Below the pieces are notes generated by a model. The model did no database searches and was not told the DNA's origin. It saw only the letters and a list, made by a program, of their open reading frames with translations. Positions 50,201 through 60,950 of a stretch of DNA of 64,000 bases are shown piece by piece. The DNA is from Poecilobothrus nobilitatus. Its lineage: Eukaryota > Arthropoda > Insecta > Diptera > Dolichopodidae. The DNA is taken from positions 216,432,222-216,496,221 of the forward strand of contig OX352772.1 of NCBI GenBank assembly GCA_947095535.1, in the 5' to 3' direction. Numbering within the stretch: the stretch's first letter is position 1; each line of letters starts with the position of its first letter. Made by a program: the position numbers and the translations under genes.

Positions 50201-51190
50201 TTCTATTTTAATTTCATCTTACTACTTTTGCTACACTCTTTTGTCTACGATTTTTCAACTCTTTCTTCCACAATACTATTCTTATTACCATCTGTTTCTA
50301 ACAATTTTTTATCAAATATACATATTATGTATTTGTGCGGTTAGCAAAAATTTTTATGCTCAAGAGATCAAGTTTCTATTCTTATTACTATGCCTATTCT
50401 TATATTGACAGTGAAATGAGAAATTCAATACGTATACCTAAATACCTGATATATTATACTTGCACACAATCGCATTAATTTTGGTACCCAAATAAAATTG
50501 CATTATAAAAATACATATGTGGTTTTTTTTGCATATATGTTTGGCCTATATACAGTGGATGTGAAACTAGGAAAAATAAATTGTACCTACTTTTGTAAAT
50601 AGATTTTGTTATTGTAGAAATTTTGTTGTAGAAAAGGAGTGCAACTCAAGTGTGTAGTGTAGTGTACAACAGGTTCGGGTAGCTGCCATGCTACTTCTCT
50701 TTTTAAAAGAAAATAACTCAGTGTCTATTTTAACAAAAATTTGGTGAAGAGGTGTCGAGTTACATGCCAACAACTTTTTTAAAATTTAGTTGGTCTAGAG
50801 TTCAAATTTCTTAATGAAGTTAGGTATCTGAGATCTTACAAAAGATGATGAAGTTTTATAGCAATAACTTCTGTAAAATTTGGTTGTACTGGTGCAACAT
50901 GTCCGGTTAGCTCTCATAGAACTCAAAAATTTACATAAATATATCTCCCGGTACTTGACGTCGTTGAGTACGTATGAAATTTTGTAAAAGATGATCAAGT
51001 TTTATGGAAACAGTTCATTACGTTCATACGTGTATCCCAGAGTTTACACAGTTTAATCTACTGCATTCATCCTCGTTTAATTTAATTTCGATTAATTAAA
51101 TCAAATTAGTAGAAATTTAATTCCTATGATTAAAATAAAAACATGCAAAAATATTCAAAAACCACATATATATACAAAATAATTCACCAA
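50201..51190. other. Non-coding spacer with degenerate short repeats
   Basis: No gene recognised. Around 50,840-51,020 a degenerate repeat is visible: acaaaagatgatgaagtttt followed by ataacttctgtaaaattt, then gtaaaagatgatcaagtttt. The rest is low-complexity AT-rich sequence. Confidence 0.45.
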
Positions 51191-51195
51191 TATTT

Positions 51196-52811
51196 TCCTG
51201 TAGACAATCACGTGAAGGTGGAGGTGCAGCTATATTTGTTTCCAAGAGTATAAATTATATAACAAACCATACATTTAGTGGTGAGTTTAATAGTTTTATT
51301 AGTATAAAAATTTATTATAATGGACAAATAAATAATATATCGTCAAGTTATAGACCTTCAGAAAAAAACTTAGTTGACATATTTTTAAAAGTTTTGGTAG
51401 ATCAACTTGAAAATCTAAATATCAAAAGTGATTATTTGAAATTTAAATATAAATACTGGTGTAATAGATTAACAGAAATGAAAAGAAAATGTAGAGAAAA
51501 CTACGATATAAAAAAATTTAATAAAGCTACGTAAAAGAAAATATAAAAAATTGAAAATTTTAATAAATATTATTGCACGATAGGTGAAAAAATGACTAAA
51601 TATTTTAATGATATATATATCCCAAAAAGTAGAACTAATAAGATCTTTCAGTTTAAATTAATTAATAAATAGGAAACAATAAAACCAATTGGTGATTTGA
51701 AAAACACTAATTCTAAAGATTCAGATGAAATTTCCACCTTTTACATAAAAAAATGCAAATTGGAATTGGCCAATAACATAATGGAGTTCATAAATGCATC
51801 ATTAACTCAAAGTAAAATGGCTGCAATAATTAAAATAAATAAAGTTTCACCAATTAACAAAAATGATAATATTCAAGATATAAATAATTTTAGACCCATT
51901 TTCATATCTTCGACAATTAGCAAAATTATAGAGACATTTGTTAATACTCAGATGATAGAATTTTTAAATACAGAAACACTAAATCAGAATAAATAATACG
52001 CCTTCAAGAAAAAATCCAACACCGAAGCAGCATTATTTGATGTCGTTTCAGAGATTCAGTCTGGACTGGATAAAAATAAAAAGACAGCAGCTATATTTTT
52101 CGACCTTAAGAAAGCCTGTGATTCTGTAGATAAAAGTACTTTTTGAGATGAAGGAACTTAAGAAACTTAAATGGTGTGAAAGTTATTTGAATAATCGAAT
52201 TCGATTTACTGAATGTGATGGAATGAGAAACTCAAAACATTGAATTATGGCGACATCCAGGGTAGTTCGCTAGGCCCAATGCTGTTTGTGTGCTATATCA
52301 GTAGCCTGCTAAATATTAATATACGAGCCAAACCATTCGACTTAGTTATTGTCGATAAAGAAGACACATTGGATAACCTTCAAAGGATCATAGATGCAGA
52401 CTTAACACCACATTTAGACTTAGTTCATCCTCGTTGGATGAACAAACACAAACTGACAATAAATTCAAACAAAACGAAACATATGATTTTTAAAGGTGGT
52501 GGTACTGACATCTTAAATATAAAATATAATCATCATAATATTTGTCAGTGGAGGATATAAATATGTGGGTGCTGTTGTAGATAATAAACTAAGTTGGAAC
52601 CCGCAAATTGATCTATAAATTAGTAAAGGAAGGAAACTGGCTGACATATTTAAATTTGTCAATAATATGGTGCCTTTAAAACTAAAAACTGTATACATTA
52701 TGTTTCACAGTTTTATATTACAGTATGTTTCACAGCACTGTTGCCTATGCAATACAAATTTGGTGTAATATATTTAGTAAAAACATAAATCAATTACAAA
52801 AGTTGCAAAAC
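51196..52811 (+). pseudogene. LINE-B ORF2: partial endonuclease and reverse transcriptase without catalytic ADD
   Basis: SREGGGAAIFVSKSINYI is the GGG-x-AIxV endonuclease block; the D-x-N and SDH parts are deleted. RT follows with LKNTNSKDSDEIS, NFRPIFISSTISKIIE, YAFKKKSNTEAAL, motif A as AIFFDLKKACDSVDK and motif B as QGSSLGPMLFVCYI. Next comes NINIRAKPF joined directly to DLVIVDKEDTLDNL: the F/Y-ADD catalytic box expected between them is missing in frame (about seven residues). Then KHKLTINSNKTKHMIF, the post-catalytic block. Stops at ~51,535, ~51,670, ~51,994 and ~52,143 break the frame. Confidence 0.8.
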
Positions 52812-53312
52812 ATCTGTTCTAAAGAAATAAAATAGTTAATGCCTCCACTCAAAGTTTTTCAACGAGAACCAAGGAGGGTAACAGAAGATCATCCCTACCA
52901 TGTAGAGTTGTCAAGATGGTCACATACAGCATATGGAAATTTGTTTGTCATGCGCACGTCCTGTTTGTGGAACCATATACCATCACATGTGTTCCCTAAA
53001 GTTGGTAATTCATATGTGTACGGTTTACTTAAGTTTAAGAAGTGCATTAACATCTTTCTTCTAATACCCCCCATAATCCAAATTTCCTAATTCCAATAAT
53101 CCAAATTTCCTAATTCCAATTTCCCCAATTATCCTTCCCACATCCTATCTCCAAAACCAAACTGTACATTTGTATTAAAAGTTCCATCCTTTTGGTCTTT
53201 AATGGGGGGTGGTGTTGGTTGGTTAGAGTTCAAAATTATCCTGAGGAAGCACGTGCAGTTCCTCTTGGTTTCTAGTTTTTCACCAACGCTCGTAAAAAAA
53301 AAAAAAAAAAAA
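52812..53312 (+). mobile_element. 5'-truncated LINE-C-type 3' end inserted in LINE-B
   Basis: Starts at ICSKEIK followed by LMPPLKVF and ends with FPKVGNSYVYGLLKFKKCIN, an untranslated tail and 19 A. The minus-strand LINE-C at 60.7-63.6 kb has the matching NICSKEIKQLMHPLKF and FPKVGNSFVYDISKFKKNTN plus a similar tail ending in CGTAAAAA. The insert is a short retrotransposed copy of that family. Confidence 0.8.
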
Positions 53313-53580
53313 CTAAGCCTTAAAAAATGTATACGCGTATAAACACACAGAACTTAACTAAATTAATTCATGAGGCACATGCAATTTTGTCATTTGATTT
53401 ACTAATTAAATACAAACTAGTTACACAAACACATATGATGATTACAGATTTAACGGATTAGATACTATCTATAATTTAGCATATAAGTACTATAATGAAT
53501 TACCAACAGATTTAAAAGAAATTGAATATTTACATACATTTAAAAATAAAACAAATGATTTTTTTTTGACTAAAATATGA
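53313..53580 (+). pseudogene. LINE-B ORF2 C-terminus
   Basis: ALKNVYAYKHTELN, then RFNGLDTIYNLAYKYYNELP and LKEIEYLHTFKNKTNDFF up to a TGA at ~53,580. This is the usual C-terminal shape of Jockey-type RT proteins (an xLYNxLPxxIKxxxxxxxFK motif). Confidence 0.7.
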
Positions 53581-53949
53581 AGCTAAATTTACTAAATATA
53601 TGAAAACTAATTTTAATTTTTTAATGCTGAATTGAAAATACAAATGTTATCAAAGACTTGCTAGTAATTACTATATTAATGCACATACACTGGTTATAAA
53701 GATTATTATGTTAATTTTAAAATTGCAATTGATATAAATATTGTTGTTATTATTATTGAAAAATTATTATATTATATTACATTCTGTACGAGCATTTTAG
53801 CTCTTTTTAAGATTAAATAAAAAATAAAAAAAAAAATTGCAAATAGTTAAATATGTTAAAAATTAAGTTTTAAAGAGTTTTTTGATTACATGTATGAAAT
53901 TTTAGTTTTTATAACATATATATATATATAGTCTGTTTGGTAAGATAGT

Positions 53950-54570
53950 AATAATAATAGGTGGAAAAGTTATATTAAGAGTTTCAGAAAAGTTAGATAT
54001 TGACATTTTGCAATATTTTGGTTTAAAACAAATGCATGCAAATGCTTATCAAAATGCGAAATATTGCTACTTTTACAAATAAAATGTATTTCCGTGAAAA
54101 CTATGTATTCACCGTCACCGCAATAACATTGGTTGGATGTTGGATCATTAAGACATTTCATAAAATAAAAATTATATAAAGTGTTTTTGATATTTAAAGT
54201 TTTGACATAAAAAATATTTTCATAAATATCTTTATTCCAATGAAATATTATCATGTTTTCCCAAATTTATTTTCCGTGAAATTTATGAATTCACCGTCGT
54301 CGCAATAACTTTTGTGGGTATCATTAAGACATTTTGTGGGTATCATTAAGTTGAACAATTAACATTTGAATAAAATTTACTCTGTTTGTGTTTAGCTCTA
54401 AGCTGTCTTGCCCATTGTCCACACAAATCATGCATTACGTCACACGTTATGTAAGAATTTATGTAATCAAAACCACAAGCTTCGTGAATACCTGATAGTG
54501 TCAAATCATTTTCATTTACAGCTATGATAGAATTATCTATACTAGTGTCACCAAGCGTTGGACATTAGAA
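53950..54570 (-). pseudogene. Unrecognised protein remnant with a DVMHDL motif
   Basis: On the - strand, 54,570-54,370 is open with LSGIHEACGFDYINSYITCD followed by VMHDLCGQWARQL. A 94-residue frame at 54,254-53,970 (QCYCGDGEYIVFTEIHF; HFDKHLHAFVLNQN) may be a later part. The GIxExCxFxxIxxxxxxxDxMHDxxEG pattern recurs, as far as I recall, in uncharacterised transposon-linked insect proteins. I cannot assign a function. Part of the coding stretch is duplicated: ccgtgaaa...ttcaccgtc...cgcaataac occurs at ~54,093 and ~54,268. Confidence 0.35.
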
Positions 54571-56050
54571 CCGATTGAGTTTTCTTTTCCATTATTAAGT
54601 CCTCTATCACCATCAGTTACTAAGTACTGGAAAATTTTGTACATTTCCAGCTCCTAATAATTTAAGAAATTCAACGAAGTCAATTTCACTTTAATAGTAT
54701 CACATTTTTGGGCAATTTAAATTTGTGAGTCAAATGATATTCTGAGCAAGCTACAGAAGCTTGGCAAAAGCTCTACTTATTAAGCTCTATAAATTAATAA
54801 GTATTTATGAACGTAATATAATTTCTGAAGTACGAAACGGTCAAAATTCATATATACTTATGATAAAAAAATTAGAGCTTTTAAACTAAAAGAATATTCA
54901 AAAGCAATCATAGAATCAGACAGAACTGTTCTAATGATCTATAGAATTCAAAATTTTTACCTTTAAAGCTTACAACAAAACACATATCAAATCAAGGAGA
55001 CATAATACATATGGACGCATATTTTTTTTTTAAGAAACCAAATTTTAATATATTTTTAAAAAATTTCCAAAAAATTTGATTTTTGGTTTTAGAAAACTTG
55101 TACAACGTTTGAGTTAAAGAGACAAAATTTTTGACGTAAGTAGATAGGTAGGCACTTGGACCAGCCAGGTCAGTAGCTTAAGGTCACCTGGAGGTAGGCC
55201 AAACCCTAATTAGGTCAGGAAGTAGGTCAACGTCATAAAAGTAGGTCACACAGGCGCATGGAACATGACAATGGAAATAGTAAAAAAAAATCCTTTTTTA
55301 TGCTTGCAATTTTGAGATAAATTTATTTTTTGTGTTTTTCTTTCGTTTTTTGTTTTTAAGTATTTAAAGAAGGGAAAAGAAAAACCATTAATTAATTGTT
55401 ATGAAAGAATGTTGGAAAAAAAATGAATAATAAGAAAAAAAAAACAGGAAATCAAAAATATCTAACGTGGTACAAATTTACTTTTTATTGATGTATACCT
55501 ACTTCGCTTAAGTAATAGGCGTATATGAAAATAATAAGAAAAGGTGCTTTATAAAATGTAATAAGGAAAATGAAAACAGACCAAAATAAGTGTAACTACG
55601 TTTCTTTAAAATTTTAAAACTGTTTTTAAAAAATCAAAAGAAAAAGTGCAAACTGGTTTTAATCTTACATAAATATTCAATATTGACAAAATTGATCTAT
55701 GAAGTATTTAAAGAAGGGGAAAGAAAAAGTTATTAGTATCACTGTATAAGATTTTATTGTGATGTAAGAATGTTGAAAAAAAAAGGAATGAAAAGCGATT
55801 CAAACAAAGGTAATTGCTTTTAATGCCCATAGTGGTATATAATAGAATAAAAATAAAAGTAAAAAAATTGTTAAAAGAGTGAAAATTCTAAGATTAGAAC
55901 AATTCGCGTTTGGTTGTCTTAAAATAAAAAAAATAAAAATAAATACAGAAAAATTCACGATAAAATCAATAAAATCAGTGAATGCAAAATGATTCAACGT
56001 TTTTGGAAAAAAATTGGAGTTTATAATAAATACATTACATACATGAACAT
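54571..56050. other. Spacer upstream of the Polinton polymerase with an AGGTCA cluster and a duplicated segment
   Basis: No gene recognised. Five AGGTCA words lie within 82 bp (55,167-55,248) in a locally GC-richer patch. Further on, a segment beginning gtatttaaagaaggg (~55,361 and ~55,703) and including gaatgttg is present twice, ~345 bp apart. This stretch could contain the end of the Polinton element, but I cannot identify a terminal inverted repeat. Confidence 0.45.
55167..55248 (+). promoter_or_regulatory. Cluster of five AGGTCA words
   Basis: Copies at 55,167, 55,181, 55,212, 55,224 and 55,243, all on the + strand. AGGTCA is the nuclear-receptor half site, and TAAGGTCA at 55,179 is close to the monomer site of FTZ-F1/ERR-type receptors. 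Nothing else shows regulatory use. Confidence 0.3.
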
Positions 56051-56056
56051 AAATAC

Positions 56057-58870
56057 ATGGTACATGAACGTGGTCCAGCCTGGATAAATTTGAAAAAACC
56101 AAAAGATCTTGACATTTCGGAAATTTGGGAAGTTATTTCAAAAATTTTTCAAAACAACTCCGAAGGATTATCTACAGATACGTTCTGTATAAATGTACAT
56201 ATGTACGAATTGCAGCAGGAAGAGATAGAAGAAAAAGATACAATCATTTTGAAGAAGAATGTAATAAAAGAAGAAGCATAATTTCATTAAAAAACGCACA
56301 TGGTAAGCATAAAAAGATAATTTATGCTTACCATGTGCGTTAGTTGTTGAATTCATAGAAAAATCAGATGACTACTGTAAAATGCGAAAAGATATAGGCC
56401 AACTTCAACTGAAAGCAGCTTTACAACTAATAAGATATTCAAAGGTAAGCATCCCAGCAAAAGGAGCTTTTATCAGTATCTCTCTAAATATTAAATTGTA
56501 GTTTGTGGTTTCAGAGGACATGGATAATCGCTTATTTTTCAAGGTGAAGAAGATAAGGAAAAATGATAAAATTTGATATACGATGAACTCTTCAACGTAA
56601 TTACATCATGTAATATTCCGTATAACAATAGATTGTCTCACAGATGTAAACAGACTTGTTTCTTTTACAAATCATTTCCCGCATGTGACGTAAATTTTCC
56701 AAATATTAAATGTGATGTATGCAATCGAATTTTTAAAAGTCAAACTTGTTTTGATAATCATAAAGCAACATCATCTACAAATAAAAAATCTATTTGTACT
56801 CTTATAAATTCCTGTACAAAATGCTTTAAAGTATACAGAGTCAATGTAAATCATATATGCTATGGATATTTGTGTAAAAACTGTAATATAAATGTAGCTT
56901 CAGATCACCAATGCTTTATTACACCATGTAAAGAATTAGCTGAACTTAAGAATACATAATATATTATCTACGATCTCTAAACAGCGCAACATGATATCAT
57001 CGGGGAGACACTTCATGAAGGTGTTGCAGTAGGGGATATAATTGAACATCAGCCTGATATATGTATTTTTGAACAACGTTGCATCCATTGTTTATTATCT
57101 AATGTTGAAAGATGCAATTTTTGTGGACTTCAACAACATGTGTTGAAACAAATTCCAATACAAAAGTTTTTATAATATAAACCATAGAAAAATATTCGTT
57201 AAAGTTGTAGTTATTGCACATAATGGACAAGCATTTGATAATCAATTTTTATTAAACTATATCTCTGAGAAAACAATCATCAAACCAAAACTAATTATTA
57301 GGAGAAGAAAGATAATTTTAATAATGCTTTAATAATTTTAATAATTTTAATTAGATAACGTGAAATTTATTGATTCATTAAACTATTTTCCCGTGCTATT
57401 ATCTAGTTTACCGAAAGCGTTTGATTTAGACATAAATTTGAAAAAAGGATATTTTCCTCATATGTTTAATCGTAAAAACAATATAAAATATAATGGAAAG
57501 TTATCCGATCGTAAATATTACTGTTATAATTCAATGAGAGCATCAGAAAGAAAATAATTTCTTGAGTGGTATCAAGAAAATAAAAACAAGTCTTTTCATC
57601 TCCAAAATTAACTTCTAAAATATTGTTTGAATGACGTAAACATTTTCTCAGCAGCCTGTATTAAATTCAGACAACTGTTTTTGGAAGAACGTAAGGTTGA
57701 GCGAATTTTGGAGGCCACTACAATTGCTTCAGCGTGTAATTTGGTTTTTAGAAGGAATTTTTTAAAGCCGTATACAATTGGACTTAACCTAAACAAGGAT
57801 GTCGCTTATCACAAAACCAGTCAATCATTCCCATAAAATGGTTAATGTGGAAAGAAAAATAAAAATTCAGCATAGGTAATGGAAGAGATGGCCATTTTTG
57901 GAAAGGTATTTTTGGCCTTCGTGTTAACGGATATTGTACACACAAAACAAATATTTTAATATTATGGCTTTTATTACCATGGCCACCGAAAATATTTCAA
58001 AAATAACAATTATAAAAACTATGAAACACGTTATGAGGCTACACTATCCAAAGCCAATAAATTACGTTCTTTAGGTTATCAAGTAATTGAAAAGTGGGAG
58101 TGTGAATTTCAAAACGAAATTAGGTCAAAAGAATACATAGCATTTTTTTCAAAATTGGAGAACGGAAGTGCGATACTGTTAAAACCACGTGATGCGAATA
58201 CGGAAAATTTTCAGTGGGCCATTCAAAACTTCATGTTGGACAAATTGAGTGCAATAAATTAAATTTAATGATACTGAAGGATTAATAAACTCTACCACCC
58301 GGTTTTGCCTATAAATCAAAATAATAAGCTAATATTTTTCGCTGTCAAACATGTAGCTTGGAAATGAATAATGATGACTGCTCTTATGCCAAGTGTAGGA
58401 GGTCAATTTTAGGAACATGGGTTATAGATAAAGTAAGAGAAGCTGTTAAACAGGGATATAAAAGTGTGCAAATATACGAGGTATGGGAGGAAACTGTTGA
58501 ACAATTTAATCCCTTTACATCACAAAAAGGGATTTTCATTGAATTGATGAACAAGTTTCTTAAAATGAAACAAGACTTCTGGCTGGCTTTTGAAGAACAC
58601 CAAAGTAAAAGTGCAAATATTTAGAAACATTTTGGAAGGCATAAATTTACAGTTTAACGAAAAAGAAAAACCTGAACTTAGATCATTAGTTAAGTTAATG
58701 TTAAACTCTTTCTGGAGTAAAATAAACAACTTACTTTACAACTTTTTCTTTTTAACTAATTTTCCTAAGGATTTTGATTTTTACACAATGATAATACAAT
58801 TATTTAGAAGAAATAAAGTTGGATTTTTCTTAAGATATATGAATTCAAAGAAAGAGCTCAACATTTAATA
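56057..58870 (+). pseudogene. Polinton/Maverick protein-primed DNA polymerase B, decayed
   Basis: Fragments in order match this polymerase. N-terminus: WINLKKPKDLDISEIW, NNSEGLSTDTFC, EKSDDYCKMRKDIGQLQL. Zinc-rich part (56,573-56,959): IYDELFNVITSCNIPYNN, LSHRCKQTCFFYK, CDVCNRIFKSQTCFDNHK, YLCKNCNINV. Exonuclease: VVIAHNGQAFDNQFLLNYI, NVKFIDSLNYFPVLLSSL, KKGYFPHMFN, LNDVNIFSAACIKFR, EATTIASACNLVFRRNFLKP. Palm and fingers: YEATLSKANKLRSLGYQVIE, IYEVWEETVEQFNP, RSLVKLMLNSFWSK (NSFWGK-type motif). The DTDS catalytic box is not seen. Many stops and frame shifts are present. An intronic look (gtaagc near 56,443 and tttcag near 56,510) is noted but unproven. It once copied the Polinton genome. Confidence 0.85.
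56293..56341. repeat. Perfect inverted repeat, 21-bp arms, 7-nt loop
   Basis: Arms at 56,293-56,313 and 56,321-56,341 are exact reverse complements (outer bases AACGCACATGG / CCATGTGCGTT), loop aagataa. It sits inside the polymerase N-terminal region and breaks its frame. Confidence 0.95.
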
Positions 58871-58889
58871 ATACATAAAGAAAAACCTA

Positions 58890-59240
58890 AAGAAAAATGG
58901 AAAGCACAGCAGAGATTTTCTCATACGCTCAACAGATAGAGCCTACACAGGATTTGGCATCAAGCGGAAAAGGGTGAGAAATCATTCATTCTTCAAGAAG
59001 AAGAACCACCAACAAAAAAAAAAATTTAAAGAAGCGTTTAATAAAAAAAATATTCAAAATAGAAAGGATTTTTTAAAAACAAAAGATATTGAGCAAAATG
59101 CTCTATATCACATAATAAACGTAAAACAAATGAAGACCATTTATGGTCTTAAGTGGGTCTTTGAGATCCCTAATTTAATTATATTTGTACCTCAAAAATA
59201 TACTGATATTTTGAGAATTTCAATTTTATTAATGAAATAA
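58890..59240 (+). pseudogene. Unassigned coding remnant after the polymerase
   Basis: The longest frame (58,974-59,240) is 88 residues, very basic at first (FFKKKNHQQKKKFKEAFNKK), then LYHIINVKQMKTIYGLKWVF and IPNLIIFVPQKY. In the same frame just upstream it reads RAYTGFGIKRKRVRN. I cannot match it to a Polinton gene. The TIYGLKWVF...IIFVPQKY portion recurs ~275 bp downstream in degraded form. Confidence 0.3.
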
Positions 59241-59480
59241 AAGAAAAGGAATATTTTGTTTGCAAAGATAAAATTTAAATTTAAGTATTATAGATATATC
59301 TGAATCTTTTGGTTATAAATAAATATATTGGTTTGATTTATAAATAAATATAAAATTTTAAAAACAAAAAAAGGTGTACATTTATTTTATTTAGTTTTTA
59401 GATTCAGGTTTATATGGTCTTAAGGGAGTTTTTGAAGCCTACAATTTAATAATATTTGTATCTCAAAGGTACCTCAAATG
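59130..59480. repeat. Diverged ~275-bp direct duplication
   Basis: ttatggtcttaagtgggtct...atttgtacctcaaa (59,139-59,200) recurs as ttatggtcttaagggagttt...atttgtatctcaaa (59,412-59,470). The word tataaataaatataaaattt and aggtttatatg also recur at 59,339, 59,406, 59,512 and 59,584. The rest of 59,240-59,700 is AT-rich with no gene. Confidence 0.6.
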
Positions 59481-59739
59481 TAAATTGTAGCTATAAGTTT
59501 TATTAGGTATTCATAAATAAATATAAAATTTAAAAAAATGTATAATATTCTTTTATTTAGTTGCTTTTAATTTTTCACATTCAGGTTTATATGTACCTTA
59601 TAATTGATTTATTTACTATTTTTTTGTAAAAATACATGTATTTCATAAAAGAGCCGAGAACGCGTTTCAATTTTATTGGCAAATCATTTTTAATCCAATT
59701 TTGCTAACATATTTTACAAAAATGGAAGCTGATTCATCA

Positions 59740-60309
59740 ACATTTCTATTTACTGCAACATTTCTATTTACTGCAACATTCTATTTAAACATGTTGTCGA
59801 AGTCCTTCCTAGGGTATAAGCGTAATTTGCTCTTATTTTTACATCTAATTTAGGCCTAGTAATACATATTGTAGTGTAACTTATATTTTTAGGCATCTCC
59901 TCAGCTTTTGATGATTGTGTATAATGAACTTCATCGTTTATGAAATTAAAAATTCCCCAAATAAACTGTCATTCAACTTCTTTTGTTGTAAACCTATTAG
60001 GTGGGCGTATATTTTGAATTAGTGTTGGTAGTAGAAAAAATTTTTAGTCGCATATCATTTGTTTTTCTATGTATAGAATATATGATGTTCCAACTCCTAT
60101 CATATCTTTCTGCATACCTTTGATAAATATTTGAGTACTTTTTTCCCATCCTTCACCATACATATTTGGAACAAAGTCATTAACATACATTTCTGAAATA
60201 CCGACTTTCCACCTCGAATCACACATGTATTTATTCATTTGTAAAAGATGATAATGAATTTTCTGGATAATAGTTCAAAGATGAATCACTGAGTAAAGTG
60301 ACATAAAAT
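59740..60309 (-). pseudogene. Polinton penton-like (minor capsid) protein remnant
   Basis: The - strand begins FYVTLLSDSSLNYYPENSL, then SSFTN. After a one-base frame change it continues CDSRWKVGISEMYVNDFVPN and YGEGWEKSTQIF. This is the hallmark N-terminus of the Polinton/adintovirus penton (FYVTLPSNSSxxYxPDNTxxxFTTxL...WEVGLxEIxxPxxW). The later part (60,150-59,740) fits no block I can name. Orientation is opposite to the polymerase. Stops after FTNE and after QMICD show decay. Confidence 0.68.
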
Positions 60310-60344
60310 TAAAATTCATCATTTACTTGTAAGTTGTCCATGAG

Positions 60345-60725
60345 ATACTGGTTTTGCACGAGTTTGAGTATCTTTTGTTTCCGAAATTTTTACTTTATCC
60401 TCTTTATTTCTAGGAAGTTCTCGTTTTTGTTTTTTATTTTAAATAGATTTTGTCTGTATAAATACCATTTTTGAGTGTCCGTGAGATATTTATTTAACAA
60501 TATAAAATATTTCATATTATTTTATATTTTTATCCAAGTCATTAAGTTCAACGTCCACATTTTGCTTCATTTTCTCATAAATCTCAGGTTTTAGAATTAT
60601 AGTTTTATGTTGTATTATTCATTTCATAAAATTTCCGGTTACCCCTGATATTACTGCACCAAAAAGTGTAGGAAAAAATCCACCACATTGAATAATGATT
60701 TTTCTTTTGCTATTTATATATTTTT
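60345..60725 (-). pseudogene. Polinton small basic (PX/protein VI-like) gene, C-terminal half
   Basis: On the - strand: SKRKIIIQCGG then FFPTLFGAVISGVTG, a KKR...QxGGFLPxLxGxxxxG block found in Polinton small proteins. Next come LKPEIYEKMKQNVDVELNDL, DTQKWYLYRQNLFK and ELPRNKEDKVKI. It lies directly before the penton remnant. Its N-terminal half appears to be the fragment at 63,783-63,995; the LINE-C insertion lies between. The gene name is inferred from memory of Polinton gene sets, and stops interrupt it. Confidence 0.5.
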
Positions 60726-60950
60726 TCCGGCAAATTTTTTTTGTTTTTACGAGGGACGGTGGAAAACATCAAAAGTCACTCGAAAGAACACGAGGTTTCT
60801 CTGAGTAGTGTTGGACTCTAACCAACCAAAACCACCCCCTTTAAAACCAAACTATAGCATGGGTCATTTAATACATAATAATATAATATAAGGCTAGGTT
60901 ATGAGAAAAAGGATGAGGGAAGGATTACTTGGGATATAGGATAATTGGGA

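Larger units (their letters stand above)
51196..53836 (+). mobile_element. LINE-B: non-LTR retrotransposon relic with a nested insertion
   Basis: Plus-strand LINE running from a partial endonuclease (51,203) through the RT to an A-rich 3' end (~53,836). It is interrupted at 52,812-53,312 by the 3' end of another LINE family. Joining the flanks restores the expected order: LQKLQN before the insert, ALKNVYAYKHTELN after it. The 3' end has a GAGC-ATTTTA-GCTC hairpin at ~53,791-53,804 just before the final A-rich stretch. Confidence 0.8.

Noticed and set aside
51697..53090. A single chimeric LINE protein joining two families
   Set aside because: The A-run at 53,294-53,312 and LINE-B continuation after it show a nested insertion.
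55800..56102. A 100-residue minus-strand frame with hydrophobic stretches
   Set aside because: Low-complexity AT-rich DNA next to and partly antisense to the polymerase start; no recognisable motif.
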